The position numbers were made by a program, and so were the translations under genes. Positions 55,921 through 63,473 of a stretch of DNA of 64,000 nt are shown here, in pieces. The stretch is from an uncultured Eubacterium sp. Its GTDB lineage: Bacteria > Bacillota > Clostridia > Lachnospirales > Lachnospiraceae. The stretch is from NCBI GenBank assembly GCA_910584645.1, contig CAJUAU010000003.1, forward strand, positions 62,001-126,000, written 5' to 3'. Positions within the stretch are counted from its first letter, which is position 1; the number at the start of each line of letters is the position of its first letter. The notes under the pieces were generated by a model, which was not told the DNA's origin, ran no database searches, and saw only the letters and a program-made list of their open reading frames with translations.

Positions 55921-56810
55921 ATTCCATTCCTCCTTCGATTCGAGTAAATAAACAGCTCTTCCAGTGAGATCTCCGTCTGTTCCGCCAGCTGCGCCCCTTT
56001 GGAAAGGAAAAATTCGATGGCATCGTCATTTTCATCTCCCTTATCCCACAAAAATGTGTACACACTGCCGATACTGGAATAATTTAGGATGCGCGCATCG
56101 CCGTAAACCCCTTCCGGAATCCCATCCTGAAAAACCACCTGATATTTACCGATCCTCTCTTTTACCGTATCCAGCTCTCCCTGATAATGAACTCCCCCTA
56201 TGTTCATCATCGTCACGGTATCACATATCTTTTCCAGTTCATGAAGGTGATGAGTGGATATGATCACTGCCGTCTCCCCATACTCCACCTTTGCCACCAC
56301 CTGTTCCATCAGATCTGACTTGGCAATGGCATCCAGTCCTGAAGTCGGCTCATCCATGATCAGCACCTCCGGTTTCATCGCCATATTCAGCATAAAAGAA
56401 GTACGCATTTTCTGCCCCTTAGACAGCTGTCCGATCTTCCGTTCCATCGGAATTTCAAATATCTGGTTTAATTTATTAAACTCCTCCCTATCAAATGTAT
56501 CATACATCCCTGCAAAAAAGTCCACCATCTTTCTAACCTTGTAAGTTGGAAAGAAATTACAATTGTCCGCTACATATCCAATCCGCTTTTTCACTTTTGG
56601 ATTGTCGTAAACCGGCTCACCATCCAAAAGGATATCCCCGCTGTCTGCTTTAAGTATCCCGGTCATGCATTTGATCAATGTCGTTTTCCCGGAACCATTG
56701 GGGCCGATCAGTCCATGGATCTGTCCGGCTTCCACCTGAAAGGAGATATTTTCTATGGCCGGCTTCTCTCCCCTGTCGTAAGCCTTCGTCACCTGACTAA
56801 CTTTTATCAT
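55917..56810 (-). CDS. ABC transporter ATP-binding protein (YtrB-like)
   Basis: Cytoplasmic ATPase of 297 residues. Walker A is GPNGSGKTT, the signature motif is LSKGQKMR and Walker B is VLIMDEPTSGLD, followed by the switch His in STHHLHELE. The C-terminal 80 residues are unlike importers and suit ABC-2 exporters. It overlaps the permease and follows the GntR gene by nine bases. Confidence 0.93.
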   Translation of the reverse strand: MIKVSQVTKAYDRGEKPAIENISFQVEAGQIHGLIGPNGSGKTTLIKCMTGILKADSGDILLDGEPVYDNPKVKKRIGYVADNCNFFPTYKVRKMVDFFAGMYDTFDREEFNKLNQIFEIPMERKIGQLSKGQKMRTSFMLNMAMKPEVLIMDEPTSGLDAIAKSDLMEQVVAKVEYGETAVIISTHHLHELEKICDTVTMMNIGGVHYQGELDTVKERIGKYQVVFQDGIPEGVYGDARILNYSSIGSVYTFLWDKGDENDDAIEFFLSKGAQLAEQTEISLEELFIYSNRRRNGI

Positions 56811-56819
56811 CCTAACCTC

Positions 56820-57200
56820 CTATTCTGCACAAAGATCACTATACAGTGCATCGATTTCATTTTTTAATTCTTCCTTTCGTATTCCCATATAGATCATTTC
56901 CATACATGCCTGACGGAACACCGAAAATCCTCTTTCTCTCTGGGATTCATTCGGTCCTCTCCCTTTTTGCTCGGCAATATAGGCGCCCTTCCCCCGGATC
57001 GTCACAATGACTTCCTGGTGTTCCAGTTCACTGTATGCCTTCGCCACCGTTCCTGGTGTCACAGAAAGCTGCAGTGCCAGTTTCCTCACGGAGGGAATGC
57101 TGTCACCTGGTTTGAGATATCCTTTTAACACTGCCATTTTGATCTGGAAAATAATTTGTTCAAACATGGGCTGATTGCTGGTTGGATTTATCTGTATCAC
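56820..57200 (-). CDS. GntR family repressor (YtrA subfamily)
   Basis: A 126-residue short GntR regulator: an N-terminal winged helix (KPGDSIPSVRKLALQLSVTP, GTVAKAYSELEHQEVI) followed by only a short helical tail, the YtrA layout. The start is probably the GTG at 57200, with GGAGGTG six bases upstream; the GTG at 57209 is part of that site. It leads its own ABC operon and probably represses it through the repeats at 57254-57309. Confidence 0.9.
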   Translation of the reverse strand: MIQINPTSNQPMFEQIIFQIKMAVLKGYLKPGDSIPSVRKLALQLSVTPGTVAKAYSELEHQEVIVTIRGKGAYIAEQKGRGPNESQRERGFSVFRQACMEMIYMGIRKEELKNEIDALYSDLCAE

Positions 57201-57253
57201 ATATATCACCTCCCTTTATGACTGGTAATTTGGTATACTGTTTCCTGTATCGG

Positions 57254-57309
57254 TAACTGTATCATCTGTACCAACCGTACTAACTGTATTATTCCAACCG
57301 ATACAGTTA
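57254..57309. promoter_or_regulatory. Probable GntR operator repeats
   Basis: TAACTGTAT occurs at 57254-57262 and 57281-57289, and its reverse complement ATACAGTTA occurs at 57301-57309. They lie 54 to 110 bases upstream of the GntR start, among other near-repeats of the form CTGTAT. Such repeats are expected for an autoregulated YtrA-type operon. Confidence 0.6.
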
Positions 57310-57388
57310 TGATACACCCCTTTTCTTCTTTTGTCAATCATTTTTTTCAATTTAGCGGCGCTGATAGAAAACATAAAAACCACACAGC

Positions 57389-57419
57389 AAAAGGTGCAGC
57401 CCCGTACCAGGACTACACC
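57389..57419 (-). terminator. Terminator after the DUF4179-type gene
   Basis: On the minus strand GGTGTAGTCC pairs with GGGCTGCACC over 10 base pairs (G-T pairs included), followed by TTTT. It lies 24 bases past the anti-sigma stop codon. Confidence 0.6.
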
Positions 57420-57442
57420 CCTTCCCTTTGTATGGCATCCTA

Positions 57443-58669
57443 TTATTTCATGGTGTCAAAAGACGCGGATTTCAGATCAATATACTTTCCTGCTACACGG
57501 ATCCCAGTTACTTTCTCCATATCCAGAACTTTATCAAACTGCTTATAGATATAATGGCTGCTTTCGCTTCCCATGCCGCCTGCACCTTTAAAATCTTTGC
57601 CTTTCAGGCACAGTTGAAAATCATTCATACCAACCAGCATCTCTCCTTTTTTCAATTCTTCTTCTATGACGCCTGCCCCTACATAACGTATTATCTTCTG
57701 GTTTCCCTTAGCATCCACTTCAACCTCATCGTCCCCAGTATCCCTGACCACTGCGCCGATCTCGCTTAAAGATACTCCGTCTGGATTCTGCATAGTTACT
57801 TCAGCAGAAAGCGGTGAAATGGTTAGATCCTTTATGACCACTTTGTCCTTCCCCAGGGTCAGTGTCCGATCCAAATGATAAACCCGTTTTTCCGTTCCCA
57901 CAGACAGATCCCAGGAAAGATCCCATTTGCCATCTGCTGCGATCACCTCCGGACTGGTAGCCTCCAGACTGAGATCCGCTTTCGTACTATACTTTTCAAA
58001 AGGAGACAGGGACATCTTCATAATCCCCTCCTGTAAATTATCCTCCATCCTAGTAGCGATAAAGTACTCATAGAGAACGGTGTGGTCATCTATAACCTTT
58101 TTGACGCCGCCGCTATAATCTAACGGGATTCCAGAATCCATCTGAAACTCTGTCTGAGGTATTGCAATTCCAGTACCTATCCCTTCCTGAAGCGTTATTC
58201 TATAGTCCGGGTGTTTTACTGCATCCTGATCCACCGCTTTGTACTGGTCCCCATACTTGACCTTGTAACATACATAGGCACTATGCTCATCTGCCAGCGT
58301 CTGTTGTATCGTTACAGTAATATCTTTGTCTGTTACAGAAACCTTTTTCCTTTTTGCCTCTGCTGTCACCTGCGGCTGCTGGGCAAAACCCTTTTCATTC
58401 AGCTCTTTCTGCAGATCGGCATTTTTTTCCACCCCGAAGCTCTTTGCCACATAATAATCCCATAATCTGGTGCCTGCATAGGCGATCCCCCCTGTTGCCA
58501 GCACCACCGCCAAAGCGGCCGCAGCCACCTTGGGCACATATTTAAAATATTTATTCCCCATTGTTAATCTCTCCTTTTCCTGATACAGGATCCTATCCTT
58601 TAATTCCTGGGACGGTGTCTCCTGTATATCCATATTTTCCTTCAATAAATCATCCAGATTATATTTCAT
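57443..58669 (-). CDS. DUF4179-type anti-sigma factor-like membrane protein
   Basis: A 408-residue protein with a cytoplasmic N-terminus of about 45 residues, one membrane helix (VAAAALAVVLATGGIAYAG) and a large extracytoplasmic beta-rich domain. This layout and its partner gene match anti-sigma factors with DUF4179. I chose the ATG at 58669 (MKYNLDDLL), nine bases after GGAGG; it overlaps the sigma gene by 11 bases. What signal it senses cannot be told from the sequence. Confidence 0.8.
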   Translation of the reverse strand: MKYNLDDLLKENMDIQETPSQELKDRILYQEKERLTMGNKYFKYVPKVAAAALAVVLATGGIAYAGTRLWDYYVAKSFGVEKNADLQKELNEKGFAQQPQVTAEAKRKKVSVTDKDITVTIQQTLADEHSAYVCYKVKYGDQYKAVDQDAVKHPDYRITLQEGIGTGIAIPQTEFQMDSGIPLDYSGGVKKVIDDHTVLYEYFIATRMEDNLQEGIMKMSLSPFEKYSTKADLSLEATSPEVIAADGKWDLSWDLSVGTEKRVYHLDRTLTLGKDKVVIKDLTISPLSAEVTMQNPDGVSLSEIGAVVRDTGDDEVEVDAKGNQKIIRYVGAGVIEEELKKGEMLVGMNDFQLCLKGKDFKGAGGMGSESSHYIYKQFDKVLDMEKVTGIRVAGKYIDLKSASFDTMK

Positions 58670-59204
58670 AGCCATCATCCTCCAGACTATTTTTTAATTT
58701 CTTTCTTGCCAGATACAGCCTGCTTTTCACCGTTCCCCTGGGAATATGCAGTGTATCGGCGATCTCTTCTGTCCGCATCTCAGCTGCATAATACAGATAA
58801 ATAACCGTTCTTAATTTATCCGGAAGAGTGCGGATGTGCATGGTCAGTCTTTCCTGCAACTCTTTGTGCTCCAGATCTGCCAGAATATCTTCTCCATCCG
58901 ATAACGGTGTGGGTAAAAATTCATCGCGTTCCAGGGACAGATTTTTCTGTTCCTTTTTCTTTTTACGCCACTGGTTTTTCCATAAGTTAGAAGCAATCCC
59001 CATCAGAAAATTCCGATTTTTCCGTATCGCCCCAGTCTGATCCCGGTCAGAAACAGATTCCAGCCGCCTCTGCTGTTCCAATGCTTTCAGGAGAGTCTCC
59101 TGGTAAAGATCATCCGCCTCCATCCTGTTTCGTGTCAGGCGGCAGCAAAAGCAATATAAATCATCACCCACGGTATCCAGCAGCAGTTGTATCGTATCCC
59201 TCAA
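58659..59204 (-). CDS. ECF-type sigma factor
   Basis: A 181-residue extracytoplasmic-function sigma factor. Region 2 includes RMEADDLYQETLLKALEQ and region 4 includes TEEIADTLHIPRGTVKSRLY. A basic insert (WKNQWRKKKKEQKN) lies in between. It starts with TTG at 59204 behind a strong AAGGAGGGGG site. Its overlap with the DUF4179-type gene indicates that the two form a sigma/anti-sigma pair. Confidence 0.9.
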   Translation of the reverse strand: MRDTIQLLLDTVGDDLYCFCCRLTRNRMEADDLYQETLLKALEQQRRLESVSDRDQTGAIRKNRNFLMGIASNLWKNQWRKKKKEQKNLSLERDEFLPTPLSDGEDILADLEHKELQERLTMHIRTLPDKLRTVIYLYYAAEMRTEEIADTLHIPRGTVKSRLYLARKKLKNSLEDDGYEI

Positions 59205-59662
59205 GTTCCCCCTCCTTTTCTGCTGTTCAGTTATAAATAGAATTCCATCATAAAAAGGCCTTCACTATAATTCTGTTACAAAATCCAAAACGGTTCAGTA
59301 TTTTTTATTCAAAAAGCAGGAGAAATTTAATCCCTGCCATATTTAAAAAGGAATCTGCAGACAGATCCCCCTTTAGATTTTTCTTAAATATAACGCTGGC
59401 ACAACTCGAAAAAAAGCCAATACATCTATTTTCATAGATATATTGACCTCTTATGTTATTTTTCCGAACTTACTGCTTACTCAGCCTGTGCAAGAATCTC
59501 TTTCTTGTTATAAGAATCCCTTACGAGATACAACTTCTTACAAGCTCTTATATTCTTTATAACTGCGATTTCCAGCCATATTATCTATTTTATTATTTCT
59601 TACCAGTTCTTATAACTTTTAGGTCAAATGGGTTACAAATTGGGTTAAAACCACTTCATGGG
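59205..59662. other. Intergenic region between ECF operon and integrase (element boundary zone)
   Basis: No convincing gene lies in these 458 bases. They hold the ECF upstream region (with TGTAACA on the minus strand at 59274-59280), a possible weak stem near 59350-59375, the integrase terminator at 59411-59445, and AT-rich DNA with repeated GTTATAAGAA and TGGGTTA motifs. The end of the integrated element probably falls between about 59450 and 59660; the exact att core is not visible without the other end. Confidence 0.5.
59411..59445 (-). terminator. Terminator downstream of the integrase gene
   Basis: On the minus strand CAATA/ATCTAT and ATAGAT/TATTG pair (one bulge each side) around a GAAA loop, followed by GGCTTTTTTT. 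It lies about 220 bases past the integrase stop and may belong to the host flank. Confidence 0.7.
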
Positions 59663-59665
59663 TTA
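59507..59665. repeat. Integrase-proximal repeats (candidate arm-type sites)
   Basis: TGGGTTA occurs three times (59629-59635, 59641-59647, 59659-59665), the last overlapping the integrase stop. GTTATAAGAA occurs at 59507-59516, inverted at 59607-59616, and again upstream of the integrase gene at 60946-60955. Tn916-type integrases bind short direct repeats near the ends through their N-terminal domain; these are plausible equivalents. Confidence 0.45.
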
Positions 59666-60925
59666 AATACATACACACTGCTCCAGAGCTGATGGAATCT
59701 TATTGATTGCCTCATGAAGTCTCTCCGTATCGCAGTGGTTGTATACCTGCATTGTAACCGAAATATTTTTGTGCCCCATTATGTCCTGAAGCACTTTAAC
59801 ATCAATACCATTCTCTGCCATTCTTGTACAATAGGTATGACGCAATGTATGTGGAGAAAAATCTGGCAAAAGAACAGGATTGTCCTCCTCAAAAGCCAAT
59901 TCATTATGTCTCTCCACAATTCCATGAAACGCTCGCACCAAAGTATTCTGCATATGAGTTTTTAATCCACTGTTAATGAATACAAAATTTCTGTATCCCT
60001 CAACTTCAAACTCTGATGTTCGGCTAAGCAAATATGTCTCTGCCTTATGTCGCTTGAGAATCAACAGAAGATCATCTTTAATAGGTACAATTCTTGATGT
60101 TCCATTTTTAGGTGTTGATGCATAAAACTGATGTTTACCATTCTTTTTTCCATATATAATCTGATGATTGACTGAAATCTGCTTGTTCTGAAAATCAATA
60201 TCATCCCAAGTCATTCCAACGGCCTCACTGATTCTACAGCCCGTTCCTAATAAAAAGGCTAATATTGAATAGTAAGTATTATAACATTTATCCGATTTTA
60301 CCCATTGCAAGAGTTCTTCTTGTTCACCTCTGGTTAATGGTATTCGGTTAGATGTCATAGACCCTTGTGCATAATCTTTCATACAACCCTTGCATGGATT
60401 TTTACGAATAATATCATCATCAACAGCCATCTGAAAAGCCGGAAATATCAAATTCTGATACAACTGAATTGTAGTTGCCGAAAATTTTCGCTCTTTATAT
60501 AGGTATGCATAGTATCGCAAAATATCTGACTTCCTTATATCCTTTACTATTCTTCCACGAAAATAAGGTTCTATATTCTTCTGGAACATATGAATATAAT
60601 TGGTCTTCGTCCGATATGCTAATTTGGGTTTGGAATCTAAATAACGGGTAATTAGCGCTCCTACTGACATCGTAGCTTCAACAATCCGTATTCCATCATC
60701 TAAGTCCTGTCGGATCTCTTTTTCCTTTTCTCGAAGACTGATATCATCCCGTTTTCCTTTTGGAGTTTTATCCGTCGGTACTAACTTCCACGAATACACT
60801 GCACGCCTTACATTACTGCTATCAATGTACCTGTATCGATACCTCCCATCTTTCAACTGATCCTCATTCTCTCTAAGAATCCTGCCTTTGCCATCTCTTT
60901 TCTGTTGCTTTGGTTGTTTGCTCAT
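59663..60925 (-). CDS. int: Tn916/Tn1549-type tyrosine integrase
   Basis: Site-specific recombinase that excises and integrates the element. The N-terminal arm-binding domain resembles Tn916 Int (KRDGKGRILRENEDQLKDGR, then VYSWKLVPTDKTPKGKRD). A core-binding SAM-like domain covers about 85-185. The catalytic set is complete: R231, K273, H359, R362, H385 and Y395. Its 420 residues are near the family length. GGAGG lies nine bases before the ATG. It is the outermost gene of the element, with the element extending to the right. Confidence 0.95.
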   Translation of the reverse strand: MSKQPKQQKRDGKGRILRENEDQLKDGRYRYRYIDSSNVRRAVYSWKLVPTDKTPKGKRDDISLREKEKEIRQDLDDGIRIVEATMSVGALITRYLDSKPKLAYRTKTNYIHMFQKNIEPYFRGRIVKDIRKSDILRYYAYLYKERKFSATTIQLYQNLIFPAFQMAVDDDIIRKNPCKGCMKDYAQGSMTSNRIPLTRGEQEELLQWVKSDKCYNTYYSILAFLLGTGCRISEAVGMTWDDIDFQNKQISVNHQIIYGKKNGKHQFYASTPKNGTSRIVPIKDDLLLILKRHKAETYLLSRTSEFEVEGYRNFVFINSGLKTHMQNTLVRAFHGIVERHNELAFEEDNPVLLPDFSPHTLRHTYCTRMAENGIDVKVLQDIMGHKNISVTMQVYNHCDTERLHEAINKIPSALEQCVCI

Positions 60926-61058
60926 AAGAACATTCCTCCTAACACGTTATAAGAACGGAAGAAGGATTATAACATTATATATAGTGTAACATTCTTATCC
61001 GTTCCAGTCAATTTATAAAATATCTTTCTTCTATAAATTCCTCCAATGCATTTCAAGT

Positions 61059-61262
61059 TCAAACTACATCTGTTTTACTCAAAAAATCCTCAAATACAGT
61101 TCTCTTTATTAATGCCTTTCTTCCTACATATAGGACAAACTCACAATCTGGCTCTCGGATCAAATCTCTTATTTTATTTTCTCCGATGTTAAAATAGACC
61201 GTTGCCTCATCTACCGTCAAGGCGTACTTTTCCCATATCGGAATTTCTTTCTTTTTATCCAT
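61059..61262 (-). CDS. xis: Excisionase (Xis-Tn916 family)
   Basis: A 67-residue DNA-bending protein that directs Int toward excision. The sequence EIPIWEKYALTVDEATVYFN followed by IGENKIRDL closely parallels Tn916 Xis (winged-helix type). It precedes int by 133 bases on the same strand. An unusually long GC-rich leader lies upstream of it. Confidence 0.92.
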   Translation of the reverse strand: MDKKKEIPIWEKYALTVDEATVYFNIGENKIRDLIREPDCEFVLYVGRKALIKRTVFEDFLSKTDVV

Positions 61263-61516
61263 ATTTCTCTATTCCTTCCTAATATAATTATCATGCCCCT
61301 TCCTGATGCCTGCGGCGAACAGGTCCATAGAAATCTCATCTCCCCGCCTTCTCTGTGGCCGGGCTGCGTTTTACAGAAGTATCATTATCCCCCTGGCATG
61401 TCGTTGCGTTATGGGAGAGCCACTCCCATATCTGTGCTCCTGGTTCTGCCTGCCGGACAGACGGATAGCCGCTCGGTGTCAGGGAAACGTATCAGTTGAG
61501 GCTGTTTAATTGTCAA
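61263..61516 (-). ncRNA. Structured leader upstream of xis/int
   Basis: Between a predicted promoter and xis lie about 220 transcribed bases with no plausible gene. They are far richer in G and C than the flanks. On the minus strand ATGGGAG/CTCCCAT forms a 7-bp stem, and CTGTCCGGCAG is a short hairpin. The -35 TTGACA (61511-61516) is 17 bases from GATACG (61488-61493). A 68-codon reading frame on the opposite strand looks spurious. A role in controlling xis/int expression is inference. Confidence 0.45.
61488..61516 (-). promoter_or_regulatory. Candidate promoter for xis and int
   Basis: A perfect TTGACA -35 box and a GATACG -10 box are spaced by 17 bases on the minus strand, about 225 bases before the xis start. 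The -10 box is imperfect. Confidence 0.5.
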
Positions 61517-61595
61517 GGTTCATGGCACAGGGATGCCTATACAAACAAAGACAAATGGATTCCCCGGATTTTCAACCTGATTATTAAAATATTTC

Positions 61596-61629
61596 AAAAA
61601 AGGCTCTGGATTTCTCCAAAACCTTTTTT
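61596..61629. terminator. Bidirectional terminator after the HTH gene
   Basis: AAGGCTCTGGA and TCCAAAACCTT pair over 11 base pairs (two G-T) around a 4-base loop, which reads GAAA on the minus strand. T-runs follow on both strands. It separates the regulatory genes from the xis/int unit. Confidence 0.85.
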
Positions 61630-61646
61630 CACGCACTATTCTGATA

Positions 61647-61838
61647 TCAGATAGGAAACTTTCCAATCTGCAGTGCGATATGTATCATCAGATACTGTTT
61701 CAAATCCTCATCCAGTCTGCCATTCACATAACTGTGCTTATCAATCAAGGGCATATAAAGTTCCAGTACCTGCTCCAAATCCTCATGGCAGCCCGCCACT
61801 GCCCCTGTCAGGAGATTATGAAATTCTTCCTTACTCAT
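61647..61838 (-). CDS. Helix-turn-helix protein, conjugative element ORF8-like
   Basis: A 63-residue protein with the HTH_16-like sequence LEQVLELYMPLIDKHSYVNG followed by DEDLKQYL. Similar small proteins pair with an ORF7-like sigma factor in Tn916/Tn1549 elements. The ATG at 61838 overlaps the stop of the sigma gene by eight bases. A longer frame starting at 61850 is less likely. Confidence 0.82.
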   Translation of the reverse strand: MSKEEFHNLLTGAVAGCHEDLEQVLELYMPLIDKHSYVNGRLDEDLKQYLMIHIALQIGKFPI

Positions 61839-62253
61839 TCCCCGCACCACCCTTCTCCAGCATATTCCTGAGTGCGGCTAATGCCTGGGAACGCTGTTTA
61901 TATACATTCTGTTTGGAACATCCCAGCTGCCCGGCAATCTCCTCCGGTGTCTTTTCCTCCACAAAAAGCAGGGTCAGTATCCTCTGCCTCTGCTGTGTCA
62001 GACTCTGAAATGCTTTTTCCAGTTTCTCCTGTTCAAAATCAAACCCTTTCTGTTCTGTCAGTCTGTGAACCCATTTTTGTTCCAAATCTTCCTCTACCAG
62101 TAATTCCTCTGGCAGCACCCCGACATAGAGGGTATTCCTTTCCCTCTCCTGCCTTTTCAGGTAATTTAATTTTGCCCGGTACAAAGTTACTTCCAGCCAA
62201 CCTGTAAACCTGGCCCTCAATTCATCTTTTTCAGATTCCTGCTGATGGTTCAT
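61831..62253 (-). CDS. Sigma-70-like regulator, conjugative element ORF7-like
   Basis: A 140-residue protein resembling the ORF7 regulators of Tn916-type elements. The C-terminal half has a region-4-like helix-turn-helix (KTPEEIAGQLGCSKQNVYKQ). The N-terminal part is charged and lacks a full region 2. In Tn916 such proteins help activate transfer and recombination genes. GGAGG lies eight bases before the ATG. Two competing hairpins lie directly upstream. Confidence 0.85.
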   Translation of the reverse strand: MNHQQESEKDELRARFTGWLEVTLYRAKLNYLKRQERERNTLYVGVLPEELLVEEDLEQKWVHRLTEQKGFDFEQEKLEKAFQSLTQQRQRILTLLFVEEKTPEEIAGQLGCSKQNVYKQRSQALAALRNMLEKGGAGNE

Positions 62254-62277
62254 CCGTCATGCCTCCTTTTTTGAAGA

Positions 62278-62323
62278 CATGCCACCAGGCAGGAAACAGG
62301 CATACCGTGATGGCATGCCTGTT
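62278..62323 (-). promoter_or_regulatory. Two mutually exclusive stems upstream of the sigma-like gene
   Basis: On the minus strand AACAGGCAT (62323-62315) can pair with ATGCCTGTT (62303-62295). Alternatively CATGCCATCA (62317-62308) can pair with TGGTGGCATG (62287-62278), 10 base pairs with one G-U. The arms share three bases, so both cannot form fully. The second stem ends about 10 bases before the GGAGG of the sigma gene. Confidence 0.45.
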
Positions 62324-62403
62324 CACTGATTCACTTATTTGTCACCTCAATGTTATTCCTCACACTTTAGAATCCACCTCCTTCATAGAACATAAAAAAC
62401 TGT

Positions 62404-62450
62404 AAAACAAAAAAACGGCCATGCCATACTTTCGCACAGCATAGTCGTTT
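62404..62450 (-). terminator. Terminator after the XRE repressor gene
   Basis: On the minus strand AAACGACTATGC pairs imperfectly with GCATGGCCGTTT (G-T allowed), with a run of seven T. It lies about 110 bases past the XRE stop. Confidence 0.75.
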
Positions 62451-62561
62451 AACGACATACAATTAACCAGCCAGCAGAAAAATCACACTGGCCCATTAAC
62501 CATATAAATCCGGACAGCAGAATACTGTCTAGAATTGTCTGCAAAACAATCATCCCTACTC

Positions 62562-62897
62562 CTATTGGCTGAATTTCTCCAGGGAGTCCAGATAATGCAT
62601 AAGCCCCTCGCAGGCCATAATCCTCCGGCTTACCGGATATTTCCCGATTCGCTCGGAAATTTCCTTCAGGTACACCATTTCCGGGTTTTCATAACTTTCT
62701 TTCAGTAACTGGTCAACCGTTACCTCCAGTGCATTTGAAATCTTTACCACAGTGTCCAGACTGGGAATCCCACGGGCATTTTCGATCTGGCCGATATGGC
62801 TGTCACTGCAGTCACACATCTCTGCCAGATCAATCTGACGCAGCCCCTTTAACTGTCGGAACTTCTTAATGTTTTTTCCTAAAATAACGTAATCCAC
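62562..62897 (-). CDS. XRE family transcriptional regulator
   Basis: A 111-residue repressor-like protein. An N-terminal Cro/CI helix-turn-helix covers residues 5-60 (GLRQIDLAEMCDCSDSHIGQ, then IENARGIPSLDTVVKISNAL), followed by a short helical tail. The start appears to be GTG at 62897, nine bases after GGAGA. It probably controls the ParM/ParR or transfer genes of the element and its own promoter. Confidence 0.9.
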   Translation of the reverse strand: MDYVILGKNIKKFRQLKGLRQIDLAEMCDCSDSHIGQIENARGIPSLDTVVKISNALEVTVDQLLKESYENPEMVYLKEISERIGKYPVSRRIMACEGLMHYLDSLEKFSQ

Positions 62898-62975
62898 TGT
62901 TCATCTTCTCCTTATATACCTATATTATCCAAACAGAGATAAAATCGGAAGAAGGCAGCATTCCGTTACTCGCAC

Positions 62976-63040
62976 TATAAGTGGTATTATCGAAATATTT
63001 TTTAGAAATTTTAGTTATAAATCAAATTATCCCACTTATA
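62976..63040. promoter_or_regulatory. Inverted repeat upstream of the XRE gene
   Basis: TATAAGTGG (62976-62984) and its reverse complement CCACTTATA (63032-63040) flank an AT-rich segment. The first arm lies within CACTATAAGTG, itself nearly symmetric. They lie 80 to 145 bases upstream of the XRE start and just after the ParR-like stop, a good place for repressor operators. Confidence 0.5.
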
Positions 63041-63061
63041 ATCCTGTTATCCCGTCTCACG

Positions 63062-63454
63062 TTATTGAAAAAAATCAAGATTATCCAGCATCTGGGAAAT
63101 ATCCTTTTCCATGCTGTCTGAAAGTTCCATCTGCTGCGATTCCCCTGCCTGAAGATTTTCTCCGGATTGGCAGGCGGTGCTTTCTTTCTGCTGATACCGG
63201 GCAATTCGTTCCTCCACTATCTTCCGGACTAAATCTTCCAAATCCTCCGTCATTCCCACAGGTGTCATGCAAATTTCAATCTTACAGTCCCCCTCCTGCA
63301 ATTCCGGATGATGCACAAGATATTCCCTTACCGCATCTACAATCAGGGTGCTTTTCCGGTTTCCCATCCGTTCCAGCAATTCACCCACCATCCGGTTCTC
63401 CTCTGTCTTATCCGAAAACTGCAGACTGAAGCGGTATTTTCCATCTTTTTTCAT
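63062..63454 (-). CDS. ParR-like adaptor/partition protein
   Basis: A 130-residue protein next to a ParM-like ATPase. The N-terminal part (KYRFSLQFSDKTEENRMVGE followed by RKSTLIVDAVREYL) has the look of a ribbon-helix-helix domain, and the C-terminal tail is acidic and Gln-rich, as in ParR proteins that bind filament ends by their tail. No family match is certain; the gene pair supports the call. It follows the ParM stop by 19 bases. Confidence 0.6.
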   Translation of the reverse strand: MKKDGKYRFSLQFSDKTEENRMVGELLERMGNRKSTLIVDAVREYLVHHPELQEGDCKIEICMTPVGMTEDLEDLVRKIVEERIARYQQKESTACQSGENLQAGESQQMELSDSMEKDISQMLDNLDFFQ

Positions 63455-63473
63455 CCCGCATCCTCCCCATCCC

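Larger units (their letters stand above)
62254..62561. other. Non-coding region between sigma-like gene and XRE repressor
   Basis: These 308 bases hold no clear gene. They contain a pair of overlapping hairpins (62278-62323) next to the sigma gene start, Shine-Dalgarno-like GAAGGAGGTG on the minus strand near 62375, where at most an 8-codon frame (62367-62393) fits, and the terminator at 62404-62450. Confidence 0.5.

Noticed and set aside
61293..61499. Small GC-rich plus-strand frames near xis
   Set aside because: No ribosome site and odd composition (Pro, Arg, Ser-rich); better explained as the complement of a structured leader.
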